Shown: positions 12,763 to 22,814 of the stretch, piece by piece | Layout: each line of letters starts with the position of its first letter | Numbering within the stretch: position 1 is the first letter of the stretch | NCBI GenBank assembly: GCA_019454045.1 | Contig: SKCR01036772.1 | Location: 1-64,000 of the forward strand | DNA from: Zanthoxylum bungeanum | Taxonomy: Eukaryota > Streptophyta > Magnoliopsida > Sapindales > Rutaceae | Length of the DNA stretch: 64,000 nt | Direction of reading: 5' to 3' | Translations under genes and position numbers: made by a program | The notes under the pieces: generated by a model | Databases searched by the model: none | What the model was told of the DNA's origin: nothing | Seen by the model: the letters and a program-made list of their open reading frames with translations, nothing else

Positions 12763-13126
12763 ATAAGGGGGTTGAAAACACATTTGTAAGGGTTAGCAAA
12801 TTTTACTCCTGCTTGTAAGAAAGAGAGAAAAAGTTAGTACAAGAGGGAGAGTAAAGGTAGCTCGGTCAAGTCCAACCACATGTAAAAGGTAGTTCGGTCA
12901 AGCCCGACCACGTTATAAAAAACTTCCATTTTTTTTGTGTCCGTGGACGTAGGTTGGATCCATTCCGCCGAACCACGTTAGATTTTCTGTTTTTATTTGT
13001 GTGTTTTCTTTTTCTTGCTAAGTTTGTTTTTGGTTCCCAACAAACCAAATAAATTCATAGTTGAGGGAAAACTGTTCGAGGAGCAAGTTTCCGGATTTGT
13101 CCCTAAAACGAAAATCAACCGTCAAT

Positions 13127-13150
13127 AATATATATATATATATATATATT
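13127..13150. repeat. (AT)n microsatellite
   Basis: An uninterrupted AT-dinucleotide run sits at the right end of the interrupted LTR and may have obscured that LTR's border. Confidence 0.85.
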
Positions 13151-13479
13151 TGTGAATCGGGATTCATTAAACATAATGCGAATGCATGAATCTAGATCTG
13201 CAATTTGCTATCCCCACAGACAATCATCGGACGAGACATCTATTGCATAAATTTGTTAAGGTATGTTTAATTGACCTCTACACAATGCTATAATTCTATG
13301 GATTTAAGTTTTCGTTGCGTTTAATATAAGATTAACAATATATAATTAGAAAAATAACAATAAGGGTATTTATGGACTTAAAATTCAGTCTTGAATTGAT
13401 TTTTGTTTTGAGATTTTTACAAAAATTCTGATTGACTATTATTAATTAAGAATTTACATAGAATTGAATCTTAATACAC

Positions 13480-13655
13480 TTTTTTTTTAATGGTTGGAAA
13501 TTTTGCCGTCAAACCATCTCTTCTAGGCTTAAGTGGAACAGATAAAACCCCCGACTGTCCCAGGTTCTTACAAGAAACGTACTCCCTAAATTCGAACACA
13601 GAACTTCAAGGTGAGATACTGAGCCATACACCACCAAGTCACGCCATTTGGGGAC
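13480..13655 (-). mobile_element. tRNA-derived SINE, copy 2, with perfect target duplication
   Basis: The 176-bp body reads on the minus strand and ends in a poly(A), seen as a T-run at 13480-13488. The flanks are identical 16-bp copies TTGAATCTTAATACAC at 13464-13479 and 13656-13671, the hallmark of LINE-type target-primed insertion. The 5' part carries TGGCGTGACTTGGTGG and TGTTCGAATTT, resembling A and B boxes. It shares TACGTTTCTTGTAAGAACCT and GGGTTTTATCTG with the other two copies. Confidence 0.88.
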
Positions 13656-13671
13656 TTGAATCTTAATACAC

Positions 13672-15144
13672 ACATGTTAGAAAATTATAAAAAATTAAGT
13701 AAAACTCAACTCAGTATTGAATCCATTTCAAAAATTTATAAGGTTATGTTTTGTGGTTCCCATTATTGTTGAGAAGAGAATGAGACGAGTATGATACTGA
13801 ACATGAGAAGAGAATAAGGTTGAGTGGAGAACAAAAATTATCTTATTTGATTCAAATTTATCATGAACCATGATTTTGAGTTTTGTATAAAAAAAAAATT
13901 ACATGAAATTTCATTAAAAACCTTTATTAAAATATATTAAAATATGTTAGTTTTGTCAATCAATTTATGTTGGGTAGTTATATGAAATATGTAATAATTT
14001 ATAAGAATCGTGAAGTGAAGAAAGTGTAAAGAAAATAATTATTTAACAATAGCGAAGTGAAAAGAGTGCAAAATGAAGAATTAATACTTCTAGGATTAAT
14101 CCAATGGTTAATATTAATTTCATATAACAATTATTCTTGATTTTCATCAAAAGCAAATTAGACTACACACACGGACATGATATTTCATCTGTGAATTTGA
14201 CTATTATCATATTTCAAAGGAGAATAAATAGTGCATGAGCGAAGAATTATCTTGACTATTCAATATTAAAAAATAATAACGAAACAAGAAAATGTCTATT
14301 CATTTTCTCATTTTGTATGGAAATTGTGAATTAAGCACAACCTGATTAATTTTAATATTTGTTCATATTTTAAAGGTATCGATCTCAAAGTATTAGGGAT
14401 GAAAATGAAGTGGGACAAGGATATCTATCAAATATCATTGCTCCAATGCAATTCATCCGCAGTGTTCAGAAAAAAGTGGCCAAATTTGCGATAATGATGA
14501 AGAGACAGTTCTGAGACAATTTATACAAAAAGAAGTTAAAATTAGACTCGAAACTTACAAATTTTAGTTTTTAAATATATGATATGAATTTTTCTTTTTT
14601 CTTTTTTATTTTTAAAATTTTTCTATTATTATGAATAGGGACTGCATTTTATAAAGATCCCAAAACTAAACATAACTTTGGGTCGTCCCTGTAATGATGA
14701 AGCACACTTTTACTCAAGCTTAGCACATCAAGTGGATATAATTCACAAAATCTTCTCTTCCTATCATTAAAGGGCTCCCTAAGGATATGTAGTTAAGGAG
14801 CCAATTCAAATGAGCAACCTGCTATCGAGCCATGTCGGTGTGCCGACGCCATTATTATTTGTGTTTCATCGCGATTGATGGACTTGAATTTTGGAATTTT
14901 AAACGATTTTAACTTCTTTTTATAATTATCCGATGACCCGCACGATGCACGGCTTATTATATTATGGATAGATATGATAGATACAAAAACAAATGAAATT
15001 AATTAGAATCGTACTTTTAATTTGAGGTCATAGATTCACTTAACTCTTAAAGTGGAAATAATAGGTCACAATTTAAGTCCTAAATTATACTTTAATTTGA
15101 GATTTGGGTGGGATAAGGGTACAATATATAAGGAATAGACTTGA
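13672..15144. other. Intergenic AT-rich stretch
   Basis: No gene is seen. At 14921-14985 there is CCCGCACGATGCACGG followed by TTATTATATTATGGATAGAT, resembling the ends of the (TA)-targeted palindromic repeat at 44063-44510. The remainder has short frames only. Confidence 0.5.
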
Positions 15145-15269
15145 AGATACAATTTGCAAAGTTTAGAACAATATTACCGTTCACCAGGAAACTAAAAACC
15201 GAAACTGGATTGAGTCGCGGACTAAGTCGCTCTCTTTAAGACGTTTCGCGGCTCTATCCATAATATATG
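15145..15269 (-). repeat. C2 terminal repeat fragment (left copy)
   Basis: About 125 bases here match 22428-22551 closely. Shared blocks include ACAATATTACCGTTCACCAG, GGATTGAGTCGC and CTCTCTTTAAGACGTTTCG. The fragment is cut by the LTR start at 15270. Because the other copy lies beside the C2 gag gene, the pair probably represents the two LTRs of copia element C2. Confidence 0.65.
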
Positions 15270-16078
15270 TGTTGATGGTGTTTTCAGGACCTATGTTATT
15301 TAAGGAGTACGGCAGGGGTAAAAAGGGTAATTCCCTTCTCGGTCAAAATCATTAATGCCGACCCGACCACTAAGAGCCAAACAATAAGTGACCGAGCACT
15401 TTATGATCGCTAACCGAGCACTTGGGTTTAGATGACCGGGCAATTATCAGATCGGTAGCAGCATTCTCAGTTCAAAGGACCATTATGACCGACCTCATGA
15501 AGACCGAGCATATAGCGAGGCGTGCTCCGGAAGATGACACCCTATTCTTGCGGATAAGATGACAAGTTATCCTACTTTCATGGGGAAAACTGGTGAGTCA
15601 GAGTCCTAGTAGGATAAAGAAAGTAAATGTAGTTTTGATTAGGAATCCTTATGGGAAAAGGGAATAGTTTTGACTATGAATCTTTATGGGAAAATGAAAG
15701 TATTTCAACTAGGAAATTCTTGTAGGAGAAGAAATCTGATTTCTTCACTATTATAAATAAGGGGAGAGATCATTGAGAGCAAGGGGAGCATGGAGAGTTG
15801 GCATCAGAATCATTACCATCAGACTTGTAAAAAACAAGAAGCAGAGCTGAGAAGCGTGTTTGAGTAATAAAAGTATAGTTCTGTTTGTGTCCGTGGACGT
15901 AGGTCGGGTAAAAACCCGCCGAACCACGTTAAATCTCCTTGTTGGATTGGCGCATTATCTACCTTCTGCTAAGTTTGCTTTTGGTTTCTCCCATAACCAA
16001 ACAAATTCACTATTGAGGGAAGATTACCTCGGGAGTGATATTCCCATATTGCCCTGAGACCAAAATCAGCCGTCAACA
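15270..16078 (+). repeat. G left LTR
   Basis: It is 809 bp with inverted ends TGTTGA and TCAACA. It contains TATAAATAAGG at about 15752, a likely TATA box. Its start (TGTTGATGGTGTTT) recurs at 19239 and, with changes, at 3074. Confidence 0.9.
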
Positions 16079-16080
16079 GT

Positions 16081-16098
16081 TGGCGCCGTCTGTGGGGA
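16081..16098 (+). promoter_or_regulatory. G primer-binding site
   Basis: TGGCGCCGTCTGTGGGGA lies two bases after the LTR. The first nine bases match the complement of the 3' end of plant tRNA-Asp, as in many Ty3-type plant elements. Confidence 0.75.
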
Positions 16099-16130
16099 AC
16101 TCAACAAAAAGCAGCTCGCGTAGTAAGACG

Positions 16131-16420
16131 ATGGAAGAAGATGGAAATCACCGATCATCAGGGATTTCACCAGATAGTTCGGGAAATCCAGGATAAAGGT
16201 CTGTTGGCCGAGCCTAATTTGAGGAGGTTCCCGATTGAGGAGGGAAATAGTAGGGCATACTGTATCTACCATGACGTAAGGGACATGCCACAAATGGGTG
16301 CAGAGACCTGCGGGAGCAGGTGGAAGACTTGGTGAAAGAAGGCTATCTCAGTGTGTACATAGACCATTCGGTTTTTGAGGTCGACCAAGTTGATAGCGGA
16401 AGTCATCCGGTCGGATGCGT
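16131..16420 (+). pseudogene. G gag remnant
   Basis: In one frame REIQDKGLLAEPNLRRFPIE, then AYCIYHDVRD; in another RDLREQVEDLVKEGYLS. Together they correspond to the C-terminal gag region of plant Ty3 elements, where a YCxYHxxxGHxTxxC knuckle precedes a VEDLVKEGYL helix. The frame change and the loss of the GH residues show it is decayed. Nothing of pol follows. Confidence 0.65.
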
Positions 16421-16601
16421 GGAATGCTGAGATGCAGAGAGGATGTATTAAGAAGAGCCTTGCTTGTAGTGACCCTTGTAGAGTTGCAAGAAAGGCAACG
16501 GATCCTAAAAAGGTGAGTAAAACCTCTTCTGATTTAGGTTGACATTTGATTATGCTTGTTTGTTATGGCTCACACAATGGTTTTGATATTTGTTTTACGG
16601 C

Positions 16602-16955
16602 TCGGGTCTGCTCTTGTACCGCAGAGTCCGTTTTGTTGATATATATTTTATGGCTCGGGTCTGCTCTTGTACCGTCGAGACCGATGTTTCTTTCCGGCTC
16701 GGGTCTGCTCTTGTACCGCCGAGACCGATGTCTCTTTCGGGCTCGGGTCTGCTCTTGTACCGCCGAGACCGATGTTTCTTTCCGGCTCGGGTCTGCTCTT
16801 GTACCACCGAGACCGATGTCTCTTTCCGGCTCGGGTCTGCTCTTGTACCGCCGAGACCGATGTTTCTTTCCGGCTCGGGTCTGCTCTTGTACCGCCGAGA
16901 CCGATGTCTCTTTCCGGCTCGGGTCTGCTCTTGTACCGCCGAGATCGATGTTTGT
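16602..16955. repeat. Tandem array 1 of G, 44-bp unit
   Basis: About eight copies of a unit built on GGCTCGGGTCTGCTCTTGTA and CCGCCGAGACCGATGT. Because 44 is not a multiple of three, each copy shifts frame and the array gives long overlapping open frames on both strands. None of them is credible as a gene. Confidence 0.92.
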
Positions 16956-16959
16956 TACA

Positions 16960-17520
16960 ACTCGGGGTCGGGTTACGTCCCACCGAGTCATGCTTATTGG
17001 CCTGGGGACGGAACATTCCCCCAGAACCAAATGTCTCTTTAGCTCGGGGTCCTCAGAATATTCAGGGACATACTCGATGCATAGGATCCGTGAGAAGCAT
17101 AGTACGGGGAGGGATGATACCCCATGTGGCGATTGCTTACTCCAGTGTTACCGAACATAAGAATGAATATGCCCTTAATGTTTCGAAACACTCTCTGATC
17201 CTCACTTACCCGATGTAATGGATCCGTGAGAAAGCATAGCACGGGGAAAGATGATGCCCCCGTGACAATTGCTAGCTCCAGTGATGCCGGACCTAAGGAG
17301 GAATGTGCCATTAGTATCACGGACACTCTTTGATCCATTCATCATTTGGATCCAAGAGAGGCGCAGCACGGGGAGGCGTTATGCCCATGTGGCGTGTGCC
17401 TGCTTCAGCGCGGTAAGGAGGAGCCCTCGCACAAATACACAGGCTCCACAGTGACTCGACGTATAGAGGATGTGCCCTTACCATTTTAAACGCTCTCTGA
17501 TCCAAATCCTGGTTCGCCTG
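16960..17520. repeat. Degenerate ~130-bp repeats of G
   Basis: Three loosely similar units carry GGATCCGTGAGAAGCATAG, then ACGGGGA-GATGATGCCCC, and an ACTCTCTGATCC-like end. No coding signal is seen. Confidence 0.6.
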
Positions 17521-17778
17521 GACTCTGAACTGAAAGATTCAGAATTATGTTTTGGAGACCTCGGGCAGGACGCTGTTTTGAGGCATCCGTATTGTTGTTT
17601 ATACTTGCGAAACGTTTTATTTTGGGACAAGCGCTAAGTCGCCCCCGCCCTTTGATTTTATTTTCCAAAGTTTTGTTTTTATTTTTTCGTCGGTCTGACA
17701 AGGGGACCCCCAAGTCAGATTCTATAGGGCTTCAAAGGTGGATACACTTCCCATCTGAATAAGTCCCAAGGATTAACC
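17521..17778. other. G internal spacer
   Basis: Unique sequence between arrays of G with no recognisable coding or repeat content. Confidence 0.4.
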
Positions 17779-18432
17779 AGTGCTCGGGGCTGGATTCGTT
17801 CCGCCGAGGCCACTTGGTTAATCGGCTCGGGGCTGGATTCGTTCCGCCGAGGCCACTTGGTTAATCGGCTCGGGGCTGGATTCGTTCCGCCGAGGCCACT
17901 TGATTATTTGGCTCGGGGCTGGATTCGTTCCACCGAGGCCACTTGGTTAATCGGCTCGGGGCTGGATTCGTTCCGCCGAGGCCACTTGATTATTCGGCTC
18001 GGGGATGGATTCGTTCCGCCGAGGCCACTTGGTTAATCGGCTCGGGGCTGGATTCGTTCCGCCGTTGCCACTTGGTTAATCGACTCGGGGCTGGATTCGT
18101 TCCGCCGAGGCCACTTAATTATTCGGCTCGGGGCTGGATTCGTTCCGCCGATGCCACTTGATTATTCGGCTCGGGGCTGGATTTTGTTCCGCCGAGGCCA
18201 CTTGGTTAATCGGCTCGGGGCTGGATTCGTTCCGCCGAGGCCACTTGATTATTCGGCTCAGGGCTGGATTCGTTCCGCCGAGGCCACTTGATTATTCGGC
18301 TCAGGGCTGGATTCGTTCCGCCGAGGCCACTTGATTATTCGGTTTGGGGCTGGATTTTGTTCCGCCGAGGCCACTTGATTATTCGGCTCGGGGCTCGATT
18401 TCGTTCCGCCGAGGCCACTTAGTTATTCGACT
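17779..18432. repeat. Tandem array 2 of G, ~43-44-bp unit
   Basis: About fifteen copies of GGCTCGGGGCTGGATTCGTT plus CCGCCGAGGCCACTTGGTTA, alternating between GGTTAAT and GATTATT at the unit end. It resembles array 1 in having a GGCTCGGG start and a CCGCCGAG centre. Confidence 0.92.
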
Positions 18433-18840
18433 AAGGGTCGGGTTACGTCCCACCGAGTCTATCTCTTTGGACTGGGGATGTAACATTCCCCCAGGTCCAA
18501 GTACATTTCTCAGCTCGGGGTCGGGGTACGTCCCACCGAGTCAGCCCTTCGGACTGGCATTCCCCCAGGTCCAAGTGCATTTCTCAGCTCGGGGTCGGGG
18601 TACGTCCCACCGAGTCAGCCCTTCGGACTGGGGACGTAACATTCCCCTAGGTCCAAGTGCCTTTCTCAGCTCGGGGTTGGGGTACGTCCCACCGAGTCAG
18701 CCCTTCGGACTGGGGACGTAACATTCCCCCAGGTCAAAGTGCCTCTCTTCATTCGGGGTCGGGTTGCGTCCCACCGAGTCAGTCCTTCGGACTGGGGACA
18801 TAACATTCCCTCAGGTCCGAGCATCTCTCACAGCTCGAGA
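18433..18840. repeat. Tandem array 3 of G, ~80-bp unit
   Basis: About five copies combine AGCTCGGGGTCGGGGTACGT, CCCACCGAGTCA and CTTCGGACTGGGGACGTAAC with ATTCCCCCAGGTCC. One copy has lost part of the unit. Its GACTGGGGAC...CCCC core recalls the 101-bp array of element L at 50515-51610. Confidence 0.9.
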
Positions 18841-19238
18841 CATGATCACATGCCACCGAGCACATCATCGTTAGCTCAGAGGCAAAATTTTCTCCTCACA
18901 ATCGAAATTGGATCAGTCAGGGGTCAGGACCCAAATCTTTGGTACAGATATTACAGAGGAGGAGTCATTTTTAGTTTGGACAACAAGAGGAACTTCATCT
19001 CCTGATGGAACGACCCAAGTAAGCAATTTGCTTTGAGGTGGAGAATCGTTCTGAATAGGGTCAGCATCTCCAATAACCGAAGATATGAAGATAGAAACAG
19101 AAGACTTAGTTGATGGCGAAGGCATTTCTCTCTGCGGTTCCTGGAGTGACCACCGACGGATTCATCGGCACACCATCTTTTTTTATAGTTCCCGGCATCA
19201 ACTCGCAAACTCGTTGTTACCGAGAACTAGGGGACAGA

Positions 19239-19411
19239 TGTTGATGGTGTTTTTAGGACCTATGTTATTTAAGGAGTACAGCAGAGGTAAAAAAGGGTAA
19301 TTCCCTTCTCGGTCAAAATCATTAATGTCGACCCGACCACTAAGAGCCAAACAATAAGTGACCGAGCACTTTATGATCGGTAACCGAGCACTTGGGTTTA
19401 GATGACCGGGC
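19239..19411 (+). repeat. G right LTR, 5' fragment
   Basis: It matches the first ~172 bases of 15270-16078 and follows a polypurine tract (ACTAGGGGACAGA). It ends mid-LTR at GATGACCGGGC, where copia RT sequence begins. Confidence 0.9.
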
Positions 19412-19555
19412 TACTGACTGCATAGACCCGACATTGCATATGTCGTAGATTATTATGCAGATTTACTAGTAGACCTAGTATGGAGCATTGGAATGTTATT
19501 GAGAGGGTTATGAGGTACTTGAAAAGGACCATAAACCTAGGAATTTCTCATGACA
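19412..19555 (+). pseudogene. Copia RT/RNase H fragment in opposite orientation
   Basis: Plus-strand frames give HRPDIAYVV and, one frame over, FTSRPSMEHWNVIERVMRYL and KRTINLGISHD, a standard copia RT-to-RNase H connection. It points opposite to the C2 coding strand, so it is either an inverted piece of C2 or a remnant of another copy. Confidence 0.75.
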
Positions 19556-20183
19556 TTGTTTAGGTGTCTGTTTTAAATCATATAGAGATTTATCAAGTTT
19601 ACAAACTTTATTTTATTGATCAGGTATTACAAATCCTTCAGGTTGGTCCATGTAAATCTTTTCTTCTAATTCTCCGTTTAAAAAAGCAGTTTTAACATTC
19701 ATTTGATGCACAACAAGATCATGGATCGCAGCAAGAGAAATAAGCACACGAATATATGTAATCCTAGTTACTGCTGAAAAAGTATCAAAGAAATCTATTT
19801 TTTCTCTTTGTCTATATCCTTTGGCAACAAGTCTAGCCTTATATTTATCTACTAAACCATCTGATTTTAACTTATTCTTAAGTATCTATTTACAATCTAT
19901 GATTTTACAACCTGGAGGTAAATCTACTAAATACCAAGTCCTATTAGACTCTAAAGAACTCATTTCATCTTCTATTGTTTCTTGCCACAAATCAGCATCT
20001 AGAGATGACAATGCTTCTTTCAGAGTAGTATGATATTCTTCTAAGGTGTTTGCATAAAAATCAAGACAAAATCATTAATTGTTATAAACCGTTTACTTAT
20101 TCTAGGTATAAATTCAACTAATTTATCAGATTCATTAACTCCTATCATTGGATTAATACTAGAGGATGAACCCTTATTATTCT
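19556..20183 (-). pseudogene. C2 reverse transcriptase, N-terminal part
   Basis: On the minus strand VHQMNVKTAFLNGELEEKIY is followed by MDQPEGFVIPDQ and, after a stop, CKLDKSLYDLKQTPKQ. These are copia RT landmarks up to the palm. The FVDD-type catalytic motif is missing because the frame ends at the inverted junction. Confidence 0.8.
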
Positions 20184-20962
20184 TCAAAATAAAATAAATT
20201 TATTCTCAAAGAATTTAGCATCAACAGATTCAATCACAACATGATTTTTCAAATCATAAAATCTATATGTTTTACTATTAACAATATAACCAATGAAAAC
20301 ACATTCATATGTTCTACTAGCAAGTTTAATCCTCTTAGGGCCAGGAATTATAACATAGGCAAGACAACCCCAAGTTCTAAGATATGACAAGTTAGGTTTT
20401 CTATTTTTTCAAAATTTCATAAGGTGAAAATTTATCACTTGACTTAGACACTATTCAAAACATAACATATAAACAATAAAATTTCTCCCCACCAAAATGA
20501 CGCAGCACCAGAATTAAGTAAAATAAAAACTACAGCTTCAGCATATGTTCTATTTTTCTTTTCGGCTTTTCCATTCATTTCAGAAGAATAAGGTGCAGTT
20601 TTTTCATAAATAATATCATGCAATTTATAGAATTCAATAAAAGATGCAGAATCATACTCAGTGCCTCTATCACTACGAAACCTTTTAATTTTCCTATTAA
20701 ATTGATTTTCAATTTCTGAGTGAAATGTTTTAAACATGTCAAACGCTTCATTTTTATTTTTCATAAGATAAACATACGCATAATTTGAACAATCATCAAT
20801 AAACGTGATAAAATATTGTTCTCCACATCTAGTCAATTTACCACCAAACTCACAAATGTCTGAATGTATTAAGTCTAATGGTTCAGATTCTCTAATTACA
20901 TATTTGTGTGGAGTTTTAATGATTTTTTGTTTGACTACAGAATTCACATTTTTCAAAATCAT
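20184..20962 (-). pseudogene. C2 integrase
   Basis: HSDICEFGG, FIDDCSNYAYVYLMK and RSDRGTEYDS supply the first two catalytic acids; the third would follow in MNGKAEKKNRT. The C-terminal part SYLRTWGCLAYVIIPGPKRI continues in another frame at 20184-20390. A frameshift and stop near 20391-20443 separate them. Confidence 0.87.
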
Positions 20963-21440
20963 TCAGAGATAATTCAGGAATTAAGCCTAAATTACCCATG
21001 TTCTTAATAATACGTTTATTAATATGACTAAGTCGAGCATGCCAAATATTAAAAGTACACACAATATGTAAGCAGAAGAATCAATTTTATTAATAGAAAC
21101 ATTGAATTTGAACATTCCATCAGTAGCATAACCATTTCCTACAAAAAATATTTTTTTCTTAGTGAGAGTATACAAATCAGCCCTAATAGTTTGTGTAAAC
21201 CCAACCTTATTCAGGAGATAACCTGAAACCAAGTTCTTCTTTATCTCAGGAGTGTGCAGTACATCATTGAGAATAACAGTCTTCCCAGAGGTGAACTTCA
21301 GTTCCATGCCACCAATCCCAACAACCATGGTGTGAGAGTCACCCAGTATCACTTTCTTGTTTGCAGCTTCCGTATAGGACTTGAATAAAGCACCATCATA
21401 GCAGACATGACGAGAAGCGCCAGTATCAACCTACCAACCC
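20963..21440 (-). pseudogene. C2 protease and gag-pre-integrase
   Basis: VDTGASRHVCYDGALFKSY is the retroviral-type aspartic protease active site (D-T-G-A). It is followed by KVILGDSHTMVVGIGGMEL and LNDVLHTPEIKKNLVSGYLL, the standard copia protease tail. ARLSHINKRIIKNMG and FEKCEFC lie in a shifted frame near 20960-21030 and represent the zinc-binding pre-integrase segment. Confidence 0.85.
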
Positions 21441-21529
21441 TCGGATCCACCAACCATGTTGATCTCAGAGATCATAGCAACAAATTGGTCTTCAGTAAGG
21501 TTCGTTTGTGGAGAAGAATGTTTATTCCG

Positions 21530-22340
21530 ATAGTTCCAGGCAATATGCCCTGGTTTGCCACAGTTGTAGCATTTGAACTGGCTATTATCATTTCTTGAGG
21601 GAGGTTGGTGCTTGTTCTAGTTATCTTGGGTTTTTTTGTTGGGGTTTTGGTGGTTGTGATTTTTATTATTCTTAGGGGTAAACTTTTTCTTCATATTTTT
21701 TCCATTACGTTTCAATATTACTGAGACATGTTTTTATTGTTTGACATAACTAGGATCTCTTCTTTTTTATATTATTTACGAGTTCCTCTTCTATCTGATG
21801 GCGGGTAATAAGACATTCTAGGGAAAACTCCTTAGTTTTATGTCTAACTGTACCTTTAAATTCTTTACAGGATGGATGAAGTTTATCAATGATGGCAGCT
21901 ACTTGGAATTGTTCATCTAGAGACATACCCTCAGATATAATTTCATAGGCTATTTTTTTTAGTTCGTGGGATTGAGTTTCAACAGATTTATCATCTACTA
22001 TTTGGTATCTAAGATAACGACTAAGAATTTTAGACCCAGCCTTTTCAGTATCATATTTGTTCTGAAGGGCATCCCAAACATCTTTAGCAGTTTTTCTATA
22101 GCTATATATATCATATAATTCATTAGATATGTCATTAAGTATATAATTTTTTGCATATAAAATCGTTCTCCTCCCAATTTTCATGCTCCCTAATTTGGAC
22201 TACGGTGTGGTCATCAGGCAATTCGGGTTTTTCAGATATACAAAAATTTGCCAATTTTTTAATAGTGAGAAAGAACATCATTTTTAATCTCCAACGTTTA
22301 AAGTGAAATCCTTCAAAACCGAAAAAGTTTATTCAAATCA
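21530..22340 (-). pseudogene. C2 gag
   Basis: The body YILNDISNELYDIYSYRKTA, KDVWDALQNKYDTEKAGSK and EGMSLDEQFQVAAIIDKL is a copia gag of the UBN2 type. The N-terminal frame (NVAAVDLNKL, near 22330) is broken by several stops. The knuckle near 21545-21590 reads CYNCGKPGHIAWNY, with the last Cys changed to Tyr. Confidence 0.85.
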
Positions 22341-22427
22341 ACAGCAGCAACATAAAAAGTAATAGTATTTATGGTAGCAGCAGCAGAAGCAGAAGCAGAC
22401 ATGGAAGATATATTCGTCTTAAAATTA

Positions 22428-22807
22428 GATACAGTTTGTAAAGTTTATAACAATATTACCGTTCACCAGGAAACCGAAAATCGAAATTGGATTGAGTCGC
22501 AGACTAGGTTGCTCTCTTTAAGACGTTTCGTAGCTCTGCCCAGAATGTGTGCTTGCATTTATTCAGCCCCGATGTCCCCAGGATAAAACAAGCCCAGAGA
22601 AATAATATGTCTCAATCGGTTAGCACAAACACGATAGGAAAATTCACACCCAAAAATTATTTTGCTCGGAATAAAGTAAGAGACACTAGAAGCAATAAGA
22701 AAAAGCAACTTTATTTTTTTCTCAGCATCCAATAAAAAAGAGTCGAACTTTCTATAAGAAACCATTTTTTTTTATTTTACGAACATAATAATTTTTTTTC
22801 TCTCAAC
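22428..22807 (-). repeat. C2 terminal repeat (right copy, putative 5' LTR)
   Basis: Its first ~124 bases match 15145-15269. The remainder to CTCTCAACA (22807) has no counterpart on the left because of the G insertion and loss of sequence. I found no clear primer-binding site between it and gag, so the exact LTR border is uncertain. Confidence 0.55.
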
Positions 22808-22814
22808 AGCAAAC

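Larger units (their letters stand above)
3074..13118 (+). mobile_element. Interrupted LTR (probably solo) of a Ty3-type family
   Basis: Two pieces (3074-3625 and 12768-13118) form one LTR of about 0.9 kb once the copia element between them is removed. It starts TGTTGATGGTG, as does the LTR at 15270-16078. Its end carries the same blocks as that LTR: TGTCCGTGGACGTAGGT, CCGCCGAACCACGTTA and AAAATCAACCGTCAA. The last bases run into an (AT)n tract instead of the expected CAACA, so the right border and any target duplication are unresolved. The absence of adjacent internal sequence points to a solo LTR. Confidence 0.6.
15270..19411 (+). mobile_element. Ty3-type non-autonomous retrotransposon G, 3' truncated
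   Basis: The left LTR (15270-16078) is followed by a TGGCGCC-type primer site, a short gag relic, three tandem-repeat arrays, a polypurine tract and the first 173 bases of the right LTR (19239-19411). The right LTR then stops abruptly at copia sequence. No protease, RT or integrase is present, so the element depended on a partner. Its insertion point lies in the C2 terminal repeat, and the missing right end means no target duplication can be checked. Confidence 0.85.
19412..22427 (-). mobile_element. Ty1/copia element C2, internal region, rearranged
   Basis: It codes on the minus strand in the order gag (right), protease, integrase, RT (left). The RT is cut at about 19555 and a short RT/RNase H piece in the opposite orientation (19412-19555) lies beyond. 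RNase H and the downstream end are missing. Together with the terminal fragments at 15145-15269 and 22428-22807, it is a decayed element that received the G insertion and then lost sequence. Confidence 0.85.

Noticed and set aside
12866..13048. 60-residue minus-strand open frame
   Set aside because: It lies within the end of an LTR (GTGTCCGTGGACGTAGGT block) that recurs at 15880 without preserving the frame.
13560..13640. tRNA gene suggested by A- and B-box-like words
   Set aside because: The boxes belong to the SINE head; no cloverleaf with an acceptor stem can be drawn.
16546..17218. Long overlapping open frames on both strands
   Set aside because: They are produced by the 44-bp tandem array, whose unit lacks stops in all frames and cycles through three reading frames. 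The translated repeats match no protein family I know.
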